Source: Bifidobacterium tsurumiense (lineage in GTDB: Bacteria; Actinomycetota; Actinomycetes; Actinomycetales; Bifidobacteriaceae). Taken from it: a stretch of 64,000 nucleotides of DNA. The stretch lies in the NCBI RefSeq assembly GCF_000741765.1, contig NZ_JGZU01000015.1:186001-250000 (forward strand), in the 5' to 3' direction. How positions within the stretch are numbered: position 1 is the first letter of the stretch; every line of letters begins with the position of its first letter. The position numbers and the translations under genes were made by a program. Below, piece after piece: positions 39,016 to 47,617 of this stretch. The notes under the pieces were generated by a model. That model searched no databases. It was not told the origin of the DNA and worked only from the letters and a program-made list of their open reading frames with translations.

Positions 39016-40446
39016 TCAGTCCTGATCCAAATCAAGCAAATCCTGTATCTTCTGGCGACGGATCATCACCGAAGCTCCTTGAGCGTCAACTCCAACAACC
39101 GCAGGTATCAACACTTGGTTGTAGTTGCTTGCCATTGTTCTGCCATACGCCCCTGTCACGGGGACAGCAAGCACATCGCCGCGTTGCACATCTTCCGGCA
39201 GCTGGCATTCATGGACCACGATATCTCCGGATTCACAGTGCATGCCCACCACTCGAGAAAGCCACGTCTGTTCGGAACCTTGACGATTCGCCAATAATGC
39301 GGTGTACTGGGCACCATACAAAGCCGGCCGAATATTGTCACTCATACCGCCGTCAACAGAGACATATGTGCGCTGTTCGATAGGATTACCTTCAGAATCC
39401 TTGCTTCCCTGAGGAAGATTCACCCTTTTGACAGTACCCACCTGATACAGCGTGATTCCCGCCGGCGCAACTATCCAACGCCCCGGCTCAAATGAGATCA
39501 CAGGCGCAGGCATACCGAGTCTCCGGTTCGTTTCATGCAAGGCTTGCGCCAAACGCGACAACTCGGCATCCACATTCATGGAGTCTTCGCCATCCGTATA
39601 TGCCACGGAATAACCACCACCAAGATCGACCTCAGGCAACACATACGCATCGGTGTGGTAGAGGGTCTTGCGCAGCAGCATCATGCGCGATGCCGCCTGG
39701 ATAAACGCATCGGCATCGTGGATATTGGAACCTATATGCGAATGAATGCCGACAAGCTCCAACTGATCCTCAAACGAGAGTATCGACTTGAGCGCCGCAA
39801 TCGCAGGGCCGTCAGCTATGGCATCCATAGCCTCCCACACAGGAGCATCATGATCGCATACGCAGGCATCGGTATGCGCGGCCAATAACGGCACTCCGAA
39901 TTTCTGATCTTCATGTGCGGTTGAAATATATTCATGGCCACCGGCATGGATACCGGAAGTGACGCGTAACATTACTCGCGCTCGCTTGCCCAATCGCTGA
40001 GCGATCCGTGCGATGCGTTCCGGCTCCTGTGGTTCATCCACGACTATTTTTGGCAAAGCTTCTTGGATGGCCAGCTCGATTTCTTCATCGGATTTGTTAT
40101 TGCCGTGCAATACTAGGCGCCTGCCCGGGGCGCCGGCAGCCAGAGCGATGCTCATTTCCCCCATGCTGCACGTATCGACCAGCATGCCTTCTTCAATCAT
40201 GATGCGCACAATACGCTTGGACAGGAAGGCTTTTCCGGCGTAGCTGACATGGGTATTCGCATTGGCGAATGCATTGGCTGCGGCTTGCACGAAATGACGT
40301 GCCCTCTGCCTCACCTCTCCGATATCCATCACATAGAGAGGGGAACCGAATTGTTCCAATAACTGCGTTGCACCAATGCCGTGTATGCTCAGTTCTCCTG
40401 ATTCACTGCGATCCACAGCTTGCGGCCAAATCGGTGTCACACCCAT
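39016..40446 (-). CDS. lysA: Diaminopimelate decarboxylase
   Basis: A 476-residue PLP enzyme that makes L-lysine from meso-diaminopimelate. The PLP lysine sits in HVSYAGKAFLSKRIV; HGNNKSDEEI, GIHSHIGSNIHD, EVDLGGGYSVAY, EPGRWIVAPAG and the C-terminal CESGDIVV complete the fold-type III set. ATG 40446 is chosen for AAGGA 6 nt upstream. Downstream of argS by 114 nt in the argS-lysA-hom order common in actinobacteria. Confidence 0.95.
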   Translation of the reverse strand: MGVTPIWPQAVDRSESGELSIHGIGATQLLEQFGSPLYVMDIGEVRQRARHFVQAAANAFANANTHVSYAGKAFLSKRIVRIMIEEGMLVDTCSMGEMSIALAAGAPGRRLVLHGNNKSDEEIELAIQEALPKIVVDEPQEPERIARIAQRLGKRARVMLRVTSGIHAGGHEYISTAHEDQKFGVPLLAAHTDACVCDHDAPVWEAMDAIADGPAIAALKSILSFEDQLELVGIHSHIGSNIHDADAFIQAASRMMLLRKTLYHTDAYVLPEVDLGGGYSVAYTDGEDSMNVDAELSRLAQALHETNRRLGMPAPVISFEPGRWIVAPAGITLYQVGTVKRVNLPQGSKDSEGNPIEQRTYVSVDGGMSDNIRPALYGAQYTALLANRQGSEQTWLSRVVGMHCESGDIVVHECQLPEDVQRGDVLAVPVTGAYGRTMASNYNQVLIPAVVGVDAQGASVMIRRQKIQDLLDLDQD

Positions 40447-40560
40447 ACGAATTCCTTTGCTCACGATCCCTTGTCTGTGCATGATACACGAATGCCACCG
40501 CACGATGGCGGACGATTTCACGGTCGCTCTTCATGCGGTGGCATTGACGTGCAGAGATAA

Positions 40561-42357
40561 TTACATTTTCTCGGGGGCGCTCACTCCCAAAAGATCAAGT
40601 CCGGCGGCGATGACGATACGTACCGCATCATTGAGCTTCAAACGTGCGGCTGCTCGCGCGGGCTCTGGGCTTTTGTTGATGCGCAGTTCCTCGCGCTCCT
40701 GTTCCTCGAGACGATTCTCAGGGTCAGTGAGTTCCATGGGCACCACGCGTTCGAGGTTGTACCACTTGTGATAAGCGGCTGCCAAATCCTCGAGATAATG
40801 AGCCACACGATGTGGTCCACGAACATCACCCGCCTGGCTGAGCGCTGCAGGCCATTGAGCCAGCGCTGCCAATACCACGCCATCGGCTTCAGTATCCAAC
40901 AACGACAGATCCGCATCACCCATATTGATCTGAGCATCTGTGGCATTACGGTCAACATTGCAGGAACGGGCATGGGCATATTGCACGTAGTACACCGGAT
41001 TCTCATTGCTATGCGAAGCCAGCAGATTCAGGTCGATATCCACACTGGTGTTGTAATCGGTACGAGCCAAGGAATAGCGGGATGCATCCACGCCAATGGC
41101 CTCAACCAGATCCTCTAGAGTCACGACATTGCCCGCGCGCTTGGACATGCGCACAGCCTTGCCATCCTTCATGACATTGACCAGCTGGCCAATAAGAATC
41201 TGCATATTCTCACCGGGGGTATCGCCGAATGCATCGCACATGGCCATCATGCGGCCAATGTAACCGTGGTGATCGGCTCCCAACATATATATAGCCACAT
41301 CCGCGGGATTGTTCGCACGGTGACGCTTGTCATAGTAATACGCAATATCCGCAGCAAAGTAAGCGTAATTGCCATCCGACTTGATGATGACGCGATCCTT
41401 GTCGTCGCCATGCTTGGTCGACGCGAACCAGGTTGCACCATCTTTTTCGTAGATATCGCCCATTTCGCGCAGCTTATCGATTGCCGTATTGACTGCGCCA
41501 TCCTCATAGAGACTGTTCTCATGGAACCATACGTCGAAGTTCACGCGGAATTCCTTCATGGATTCCTGAATCTCAGCAAACATCATCGGCACTGCACGCT
41601 TGCGGAATTCCTCACGCTGCTCGGAATCGCCCTCGCCTAGCGGCTCGCCATCGGCATCCTTGCCTGAATCCACACGGGGCAAGTTCAGCACATCCACGCC
41701 ATCCGCCTTGGCTTCTTCGATTACTCGAGCTGCAATCTCATCGATATATGCGCCCTTATAGCCATCGATCGGGGTTGGCTCACCGTGCGCTGCGGCGACA
41801 AGGGATTTAGCAAAGCGGTTGATCTGCTCACCATGGTCATTGAAATAGTATTCACGCACAACTTTTGCGCCATTGGCTTCAAGCACACGAGCCATCGAAT
41901 CGCCCACTGCCGCCCAGCGAGTTCCACCGATATGAATCGGTCCGGTTGGGTTGGCGGAAACGAATTCCAGATTCAGGGTCTGACCGCCCAAATGGCTGTT
42001 GCGACCATAGTCATTCCCCTCTTGCAGAACGGTGTCAACAACCGCCGCAGCAGACGCCGAATCAAGGGTGATATTGATAAATCCAGGCCCAGCCACTTCC
42101 ACTGATTGGATGCCATCGGCCTGTTGCAATGCGGAAGCAAACAGTTCTGCCAGATCACGTGGCTTCATGTCTGCTTTTTTAGCCAGTTGCATCGCGATAT
42201 TGGACGCCCAATCTCCATGGGAACGATCCTTGGGACGCATAACGGCCATTTTCTCGACCGGCGGTATCAGATCTTCACTTAAGCTGCCGGCTTTTCCGGA
42301 AGATACCAATGTGTGGGCTATGGAGGCAATTAATTCACTCAACGCTTCAGGAGTCAT
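40561..42357 (-). CDS. argS: Arginyl-tRNA synthetase
   Basis: A 598-residue class I synthetase that charges tRNA-Arg. The N-terminal Add1 domain, the HIGH-type motif NPTGPIHIGGTRWAAVGD, the KMSKS-type RMSKRAGN and the C-terminal DALR anticodon-binding domain (DLAAAYHKWYNLERVVP...LKLNDAVRIVIAAGLDLLGVSAPEKM) are all there. No ribosome site precedes ATG 42357, but TACACT lies exactly 6 nt upstream, the spacing of a leaderless promoter. GTG 42363 is an alternative. Confidence 0.95.
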   Translation of the reverse strand: MTPEALSELIASIAHTLVSSGKAGSLSEDLIPPVEKMAVMRPKDRSHGDWASNIAMQLAKKADMKPRDLAELFASALQQADGIQSVEVAGPGFINITLDSASAAAVVDTVLQEGNDYGRNSHLGGQTLNLEFVSANPTGPIHIGGTRWAAVGDSMARVLEANGAKVVREYYFNDHGEQINRFAKSLVAAAHGEPTPIDGYKGAYIDEIAARVIEEAKADGVDVLNLPRVDSGKDADGEPLGEGDSEQREEFRKRAVPMMFAEIQESMKEFRVNFDVWFHENSLYEDGAVNTAIDKLREMGDIYEKDGATWFASTKHGDDKDRVIIKSDGNYAYFAADIAYYYDKRHRANNPADVAIYMLGADHHGYIGRMMAMCDAFGDTPGENMQILIGQLVNVMKDGKAVRMSKRAGNVVTLEDLVEAIGVDASRYSLARTDYNTSVDIDLNLLASHSNENPVYYVQYAHARSCNVDRNATDAQINMGDADLSLLDTEADGVVLAALAQWPAALSQAGDVRGPHRVAHYLEDLAAAYHKWYNLERVVPMELTDPENRLEEQEREELRINKSPEPARAAARLKLNDAVRIVIAAGLDLLGVSAPEKM

Positions 42358-42542
42358 GCTCACAGTGTATCGAAAACACTGACTAAGGCCTTGAAATTGT
42401 CAAGCGACCAGCATCATCGACGCTGCATCACCGATGTATTCCTTCTGAAGCGGCCTATGTCAGGAACCGACTCGTCGGCACAAGTGCTATCGCAAACGTT
42501 ATTGACGCGATATGGCAAACGTTGCCGTCAACACGTCAATAC

Positions 42543-43976
42543 CTATTGCGCCGCGTCGATTTCGGTCGAATGCTTCTTCCGCCAAGCCTCACGCCCGTAA
42601 TAGAAGGCGTAACACAGTCCAACGAAGGGGATCATGTAATACAAGGTGGAGCGCTGAGCCGGATCAAGCACAACCAATACCAAAGCCAATATGCAAAGCA
42701 CGATCGAAGCGATCGGCACCAGAGGATAGCCTGGGGCTCGATAGCCAAGCTTTTCCACAGGCTTTCCCCCTCGCTTCAGTTCGCTCCTGAACAGAATATG
42801 GCAGGCGGAAACCGAAAGCCACACCACCAATGTCGCCAATCCGGATACTGCCACCAATGCGAGATAGACAGTAGATGCGGCAACCACAGACGACAGCAGG
42901 GCAAGCAGGCTTCCCGCCATGCTCACCATCACCGCGTACACCGGAACTCCATGGAAGTTGGTCTTGGCCAAAGCTGCCGGCAACATGCGTTCCTTGCCTA
43001 ACGCCCATACCATGCGAGAGCAGACATACAGACCCGAGTTCGCGGCGGACAACACCGCAGTAAGCACGACGAAATTCATGATATCGCCCGCGAACGGCAT
43101 GCCGATACTCTGGAAGACCAACACAAAGGGACTTTCATCGACACCTGATTGATGCCACGGGATCAACGCGGCCATAACCCCTATGGAACCTATGAAGAAT
43201 ATGGTAAGCCTCAACACCGTAGTGCGCACGGCCTTGGGCACGGCGACTTCAGGATCTTTGGTTTCCCCTGCAGCGACTCCCACGACTTCCGTTCCGGAAA
43301 ACGCAAACACAACGGTCAGCATTGTGGAGAATATCGGAATAATGCCGTTAGGGAACAGACCTTCGTTGTAAAAATTCGTCAACAACGGCGCATGCTCATA
43401 TCCCGCAATGGGGATAATTCCGGTAATCGCTAATATGCCCACGACTATGAAGGCGACGATTGCGAACACCTTGATGCTGGAAAACCAGAATTCCGCTTCG
43501 CCATAGAGCCTTACCGACAAAATATTCATGATGAATACCGCACCGATGAGAATGGCGCTCCATACCCACGCCGGCGAATGCGGGAACCACCGCTGCATCA
43601 GCAATCCGGCCGCCGTGAATTCGGATGCGAGCGCCACCGCCCAATTCAACCAATACAAAATGGCGACAGTAAAAGCCGATCCGGGACCAATAAAGCGTTT
43701 GGTGTAGAGATGGAAACTGCCCGCATATGGCATTGCCACAGAGAGCTCGCCCAAGCTAAGCATAACGCAATAGACCAGCAACGAACCAATGGCATACGCC
43801 AGAATGGCGCCCAATGGACCGGCCTGATGGATGGTGTATCCAGAACTGACGAATAAGCCGGTTCCGATAACGCCACCCAGCGATATCATGGTCAGATGAC
43901 GGGATTCCATATTGCGTTCAAGACCAGTGTGTTCTGCGGCCATACCAGATCCCATCCATGCTCTTCGAGTTTGCAT
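42543..43976 (-). CDS. Amino acid permease (APC superfamily)
   Basis: A 477-residue permease with twelve predicted helices. LTMISLGGVIGTGLFVSSGYTIHQAGPLGAILAYAIGSLLVY is the classic first-helix block of the amino-acid transporter family, and FAFSGTEVVGVAAGETKDPEVAVPKAVR is the family motif around helix 6. It resembles the lysine/aromatic/GABA permease group; the substrate is not resolved. Start choices are ATG 43976 (AATAAT 7 nt upstream, possibly leaderless), or internal ATGs at residues 8, 12 and 23. Monocistronic. Confidence 0.88.
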   Translation of the reverse strand: MQTRRAWMGSGMAAEHTGLERNMESRHLTMISLGGVIGTGLFVSSGYTIHQAGPLGAILAYAIGSLLVYCVMLSLGELSVAMPYAGSFHLYTKRFIGPGSAFTVAILYWLNWAVALASEFTAAGLLMQRWFPHSPAWVWSAILIGAVFIMNILSVRLYGEAEFWFSSIKVFAIVAFIVVGILAITGIIPIAGYEHAPLLTNFYNEGLFPNGIIPIFSTMLTVVFAFSGTEVVGVAAGETKDPEVAVPKAVRTTVLRLTIFFIGSIGVMAALIPWHQSGVDESPFVLVFQSIGMPFAGDIMNFVVLTAVLSAANSGLYVCSRMVWALGKERMLPAALAKTNFHGVPVYAVMVSMAGSLLALLSSVVAASTVYLALVAVSGLATLVVWLSVSACHILFRSELKRGGKPVEKLGYRAPGYPLVPIASIVLCILALVLVVLDPAQRSTLYYMIPFVGLCYAFYYGREAWRKKHSTEIDAAQ

Positions 43977-44149
43977 TATGTGCATTATTCATCGGCTACC
44001 CCACTGCAGTTCGGGTGCATCAAGCGGAAACAAGCACAGCGTGGTACAGCACCGCACATTACAGGTGAGGGTGCCCCGAATAAAAATTCCCAGAAAACTT
44101 CAAGCTAACCATACACTTGCGCCAAGAAACGGCTGGTTATATTGATGTT

Positions 44150-44255
44150 GTCAGCAAAACAGACATAACAGCTGGCGGGATTCTTCCCGAATCCCAAAAC
44201 TGAACTCCTTCTTCTCTCTTCCTTCTCACCCCGGCCACACGGCCGGGGTTTTCCT
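44150..44255 (+). ncRNA. Candidate small RNA with pyrimidine-rich segment and terminator
   Basis: A possible -10 box TATATT at 44138-44143 (with TTGCGC 15 nt upstream) would start a transcript near 44150. The transcript has a 7-bp hairpin GGGATTC/GAATCCC at 44177-44195, a pyrimidine run (CTCCTTCTTCTCTCTTCC, 44205-44222) complementary to purine-rich ribosome sites, and a strong terminator at 44229-44248. No plus-strand gene lies upstream, so the terminator has no other obvious owner. The 5' end is an estimate. Confidence 0.55.
44229..44248 (+). terminator. Strong orphan terminator
   Basis: An 8-bp all-G/C stem CCCCGGCC/GGCCGGGG with an ACAC tetraloop, followed by TTTTCCTTTT on the plus strand only. 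The minus strand has no T-run. The nearest upstream gene runs the other way. Confidence 0.9.
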
Positions 44256-44425
44256 TTTCATTGACTTGGATGTACCGCCAGCACTCCCAGCATTCATCTT
44301 GAATTCAGCCACATGCGCAAGGCCTCTTCACCAGTCTTTTCTTTGTGTGAACGACTTCCCCCGTCTTCCATCCATCCAATAATGAAACTGTCACATTGCT
44401 ACTTATTAATACATTGAGGTGATCC

Positions 44426-44878
44426 ATGGCTGAACAGTACCAATTCGTAGAAGTCAATGACACAGGGAATCCGCATTGGACAACGATGCTACCTGTGCTC
44501 AGTCAGTTGCGCGAAGGTCTGGACTTGGAGCAACTCAATGAGATTTTGGGCTCAACCCGAGGCCAACGACCACGATTCACTGGATTATTTGTCGGATCGG
44601 ATTGTGTATGCGTGGCTGGTTGGCGCCTTATGGCAAATACTCATCTCGGTTTGGTGCTGTATGTCGACGATCTTGTTGTCGACCAAACACACCGCAGTCA
44701 AGGCTATGGTCAGCTCATGTTAGAAGAGTTGGCACGCATTGCGTCGAGGGCCGGCGCAAGAGCTGTCGATCTTGACTCCGGCGTTCAAAGATTCGGCGCA
44801 CACTGCTTCTATTTTGCCAATGGGTACTCAATAGTCTCACATCATTTCCGTCGGATGCTCAATGACCGCGAGTCATGA
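44426..44878 (+). CDS. GNAT-family N-acetyltransferase
   Basis: A 150-residue acetyl-CoA-dependent acetyltransferase of the GNAT fold. The core is LVLYVDDLVVDQTHRSQGYGQLMLEELARIA, with the pyrophosphate-binding R/Q-x-x-G-x-G/A loop as HRSQGYG, then GARAVDLDSGVQRFGAHCFYFANGYSIVSHHF. The acceptor substrate is unknown. ATG 44426 has GAGGTG 4 nt upstream. It stands alone, downstream of the candidate small RNA. Confidence 0.88.
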   Translation: MAEQYQFVEVNDTGNPHWTTMLPVLSQLREGLDLEQLNEILGSTRGQRPRFTGLFVGSDCVCVAGWRLMANTHLGLVLYVDDLVVDQTHRSQGYGQLMLEELARIASRAGARAVDLDSGVQRFGAHCFYFANGYSIVSHHFRRMLNDRES

Positions 44879-44890
44879 CGATGGGACGCC

Positions 44891-44926
44891 GCGCGTCGAC
44901 ACTGTTTGAGAAACAGGTCGACGCGC
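44891..44926. other. Long GC-rich hairpin downstream of the GNAT gene
   Basis: GCGCGTCGAC and GTCGACGCGC (10 bp) are followed inward by CTGTTT/AAACAG (6 bp) with a single bulged A and a GAG loop. This is a 16-bp stem just after the GNAT stop. It has no T-run on either strand, so it is either an atypical terminator or a 3' stabilizing structure. Confidence 0.6.
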
Positions 44927-44988
44927 TCACCACTGATTGCCGTGCCCAGGTAAGCTCCCCACCCTACATTCAGAAGATTGCGAATAAC

Positions 44989-45022
44989 AAAAAACGGAAA
45001 CCGCGCTAAGCGCCGATTTCCG
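44989..45022 (-). terminator. Terminator of the tRNA-Glu/tRNA-Gln unit
   Basis: On the minus strand a 12-bp stem (CGGAAATCGGCGC with GCGCGGTTTCCG, one bulged G and one G-U pair, loop TTA) is followed by TTTTTT. It starts 8 nt after the tRNA-Gln 3' end. Confidence 0.9.
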
Positions 45023-45029
45023 CATCTCG

Positions 45030-45101
45030 CTGGGGTACCTGGACTCGAACCAAGAATGGATGAACCAGAATCACCTGTGTTGCCAATTACACCATACCCC
45101 A
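45030..45101 (-). tRNA. trnQ: tRNA-Gln (anticodon CTG)
   Basis: A 72-nt cloverleaf on the minus strand. Acceptor TGGGGTA pairs with TACCCCA; the anticodon loop is TTCTGGT (anticodon CTG); the T arm contains GGTTCGAGTCC. The discriminator is G and CCA is not encoded. The weak U1-A72 pair is typical of bacterial tRNA-Gln. Confidence 0.96.
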
Positions 45102-45140
45102 ATTGGCAGGCGTCACGATTAAAAACCGTTCCGTCGGTCG

Positions 45141-45213
45141 TACCCCCAACCGGATTTGAACCGGTGTTGGCGCCGTGAGAGGGCGTAGTCCTAGACCGCT
45201 AGACGATGGGGGC
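45141..45213 (-). tRNA. trnE: tRNA-Glu (anticodon CTC)
   Basis: A 73-nt cloverleaf. GCCCCCA pairs with the 3' strand TGGGGGT (first pair G-U, as in other actinobacterial tRNA-Glu); the anticodon loop has CTCTCAC (anticodon CTC); the T arm is CCGGTTCAAATCCGG. Discriminator A, CCA not encoded. It lies 39 nt upstream of tRNA-Gln and shares its terminator. Confidence 0.96.
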
Positions 45214-45439
45214 TTAAATTATCACGCCACCTCTCTCGAGGCAACAGATGAGACTATACCGGAACATGCAGACTCACTCAACCCGGCGTGTCGCATCGCA
45301 ATGACGCCAGTACGACTACGTTTCCAAGCTGGTTCACTTATGCGACACCACCAAGAATCTCGCATCGTTACACGAGTAGGGCATAGAAACGATCAGTTAT
45401 CCATTGCCGCAGTCGCACGAGAACTTTCCCGAGAAATAC

Positions 45440-47254
45440 TCACTCCTGATTTGGATCGACGAATAATCGCGCATACACATCATTGCGCACATAGAATCCG
45501 ATCGTGGAATACTTGTTCTGCCCCTTCCAAGGCGTATCCAGCCATGTCAGTTCATAGTAAGTGTAATCTTCATACGAAAGTCCCAAGCGTTTCATGAAAT
45601 ACCTCGGCTGCCTGCTACCGATCAAGAATTCTGGCGCACCTTGGGCGGCACATGCCTCTATTTCTTTATCAGCCTGCGATTGGGGCGGAGCTTCATTGGA
45701 AACGAAGGTGTAGTCCTTATATGCACATGAAATCAGATTCTTGGAGAAATACGGATTGGCAGTCACCAAGGTCCAGTCCACACGATGGGTATCATCGGAT
45801 TCTTCTCGCACGCTTCCGTCTGGATACTTCTCCTCCGGCAAATATCGCCAGAATGAAACCCACCGAGCATTCTCCAAATGATTGTCTTTGATAAAGGCAG
45901 CGAGCGCCCGAGACCCTGTATATTCATAACGGATATCACTGGCAATCGCCTGCACATTCCATATTAGGCTCATACCCAGCAGCACAATAGTGGCAATCGA
46001 CTTCGCCAGGCGTCTCTTTCCAGCCTCAATATGCCATATATTCTGCGTATGCTTACGCAGAAATGCAGGAATATCTTCAGGCTCTAATGGCCTGTCCAGC
46101 AGATTCAGCCACAGCATGGCAATGAAGAATGCCAGCAATACGCCAATGTGGTGTCCTGAGAAATATCGCATTGCCGTCACACTGAGCGCTGCATATGGCG
46201 AGAGCAACAAGAGAGCATTGCCTCGCCTGTGAGCGATGCGCAACATTATGGCCCACATCAGCAGTGAAATCGCCATGCACATCACCCAGCCCCATAGGCT
46301 GATATTGATGCTCTTCAATGCAGTATCGGCGGCAAAATCAGTGAACATGGTTTCCGATGGCAACACCAACCAGAACATGGCGAATTGCCTGAACAACGAC
46401 AACGACGTTATGGTTCCGACAGTGGAGGGTTGCGTGGCGAAATTATCCGCTGCAGGCCACACATCAAGGGCCAATACTATGCCTACTGCCATAAGCAACG
46501 ACCACGCAGCAAAGCGTCGGCGATTATGGAAAGGCGATTCTCCGGAGAAGATCACTCGTAACACCCAGATGGCAGCCATAGTGCCGGAAACCACCACTCC
46601 GTATGTGCTGGTCAGGCAAAGCAGAACCAGAAACCAGACCGTGCGCCAAGGATGCTCATTGCGTATTCGCCAATGCATGGCCACCAGGAACATGGCCAAA
46701 CACAGCAAAGCATACGGACGGGCAGTCACACCGTATTGGTAACAGAAGAAATACGTGAACGGCAGCAGAATGGTGATGATCTTAGAGAAAGGCGAGTAAA
46801 AAATCAGCGCCCCTGCCATAAGCATGGAGCATATGAATTGCACCGATTTCAGGCCGATTTCATAGGGTACTCCCAGTTTTGCCGGCACCGCCAATAGCAC
46901 CCACCACAAGGGCGGATGCCCCTCATAATGTGGGCGAAACAGCAGGATGTCCTTCCATGAGGAATCACGCGCAATAAGCCAGGATTGCGCTTCGTCAAAC
47001 CATGGTTCGTGGAAGCACATGACCACGGCGATAACCATCGCATACACAGCCAAGGTCACCCACTGATAACGCTTTGTTTTGCCAATGACGCGTTGCAATT
47101 GCGTGACCTTATGCGCGGATACCGCTGCGATTCCACGTTCCTCAGTCAATATCAGTCCCCTGTTGGTCGTTCGATGGACAGTTCCGACACGCGCGTCTTC
47201 CACTATCTTGGCGACTGCGCATTTCCTTCTCTGCACGCAAGCCGCACCGGCCAT
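45440..47254 (-). CDS. Polytopic membrane protein, GT-C glycosyltransferase-like
   Basis: A 604-residue protein with a polar N-terminal 60 residues, about ten membrane helices and a soluble C-terminal domain of ~150 residues ending in LFVDPNQE. The first extracytoplasmic loop reads HEPWFDEAQSWLIARDSSWKDILLFRPHYEGHPPLWW, an acidic D-E motif of the kind seen in GT-C enzymes that use polyprenyl-phosphate sugars. The donor and acceptor are unknown and no sugar genes are adjacent. A perfect TATAAT lies at 47279-47284 on the minus strand, about 25 nt before ATG 47254, which supports this start. Confidence 0.78.
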   Translation of the reverse strand: MAGAACVQRRKCAVAKIVEDARVGTVHRTTNRGLILTEERGIAAVSAHKVTQLQRVIGKTKRYQWVTLAVYAMVIAVVMCFHEPWFDEAQSWLIARDSSWKDILLFRPHYEGHPPLWWVLLAVPAKLGVPYEIGLKSVQFICSMLMAGALIFYSPFSKIITILLPFTYFFCYQYGVTARPYALLCLAMFLVAMHWRIRNEHPWRTVWFLVLLCLTSTYGVVVSGTMAAIWVLRVIFSGESPFHNRRRFAAWSLLMAVGIVLALDVWPAADNFATQPSTVGTITSLSLFRQFAMFWLVLPSETMFTDFAADTALKSINISLWGWVMCMAISLLMWAIMLRIAHRRGNALLLLSPYAALSVTAMRYFSGHHIGVLLAFFIAMLWLNLLDRPLEPEDIPAFLRKHTQNIWHIEAGKRRLAKSIATIVLLGMSLIWNVQAIASDIRYEYTGSRALAAFIKDNHLENARWVSFWRYLPEEKYPDGSVREESDDTHRVDWTLVTANPYFSKNLISCAYKDYTFVSNEAPPQSQADKEIEACAAQGAPEFLIGSRQPRYFMKRLGLSYEDYTYYELTWLDTPWKGQNKYSTIGFYVRNDVYARLFVDPNQE

Positions 47255-47479
47255 ACGTATCTACTTATCGAGTTGTTTATTATAACGAGTGTCCCGCCTC
47301 ATTGTTGACAGTACGGAAATATGCCATAAAACATGCACGTATGGCCGTCTTCACATGACATTTCACAGGATGCAATCAACCGTCACACATATGGCCTTAG
47401 ACATAGATTCCAGCCGCCTTGCACAGCTTTTGTCAAACACAAGTGGCCGCTAATCTATCCGCCCGCTGACTTCAACCCA

Positions 47480-47509
47480 TTGCACGAAGCAAACAGCTTT
47501 CCGTAATTA
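47480..47509 (+). promoter_or_regulatory. Promoter of the thiamin operon
   Basis: TTGCAC (47480-47485), an 18-bp spacer and TAATTA (47504-47509) point to a transcription start near 47515-47518. That would place the RNA 5' end at the first arm of the hairpin that overlaps the TPP aptamer. Upstream, 47255-47479 shows nothing else besides the divergent GT-C gene's promoter. Confidence 0.55.
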
Positions 47510-47543
47510 TGCAGTCTGCACCCCGTGCCACAGTGGGCTTGTT

Positions 47544-47612
47544 GACACGGGGTGCCCAAAAAGGCTGAGATCACACCCGAGAACCTGATTTCGTTAGTAC
47601 GAACGGAGGAAT
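47544..47612 (+). ncRNA. TPP riboswitch (thi box)
   Basis: The aptamer core is clear: ACACGGGGTGCC, GGCTGAGATCACACCCG, AGAACCTGATT, then GTTAGTACGAACGGAGG. It binds thiamin diphosphate and ends at the ribosome site of thiM, so control is probably at translation initiation. A 10-nt segment at 47518-47527 (GCACCCCGTG) is perfectly complementary to 47546-47555 inside the aptamer and could compete with helix P2. Confidence 0.95.
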
Positions 47613-47617
47613 GTCCT

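Larger units (their letters stand above)
43977..44425. other. 449-bp intergenic region holding a candidate small RNA
   Basis: No protein gene is supported between the amino acid permease and the GNAT gene. The left 130 bp contain the permease promoter. The middle holds the orphan promoter/hairpin/terminator unit listed separately. The right 170 bp contain the GNAT promoter, with a TATTAAT stretch at about 44403-44409. Confidence 0.5.

Noticed and set aside
45030..45213. tRNA-Glu/tRNA-Gln pair as an integration site
   Set aside because: No integrase gene and no duplicated tRNA 3' end is visible on either side.
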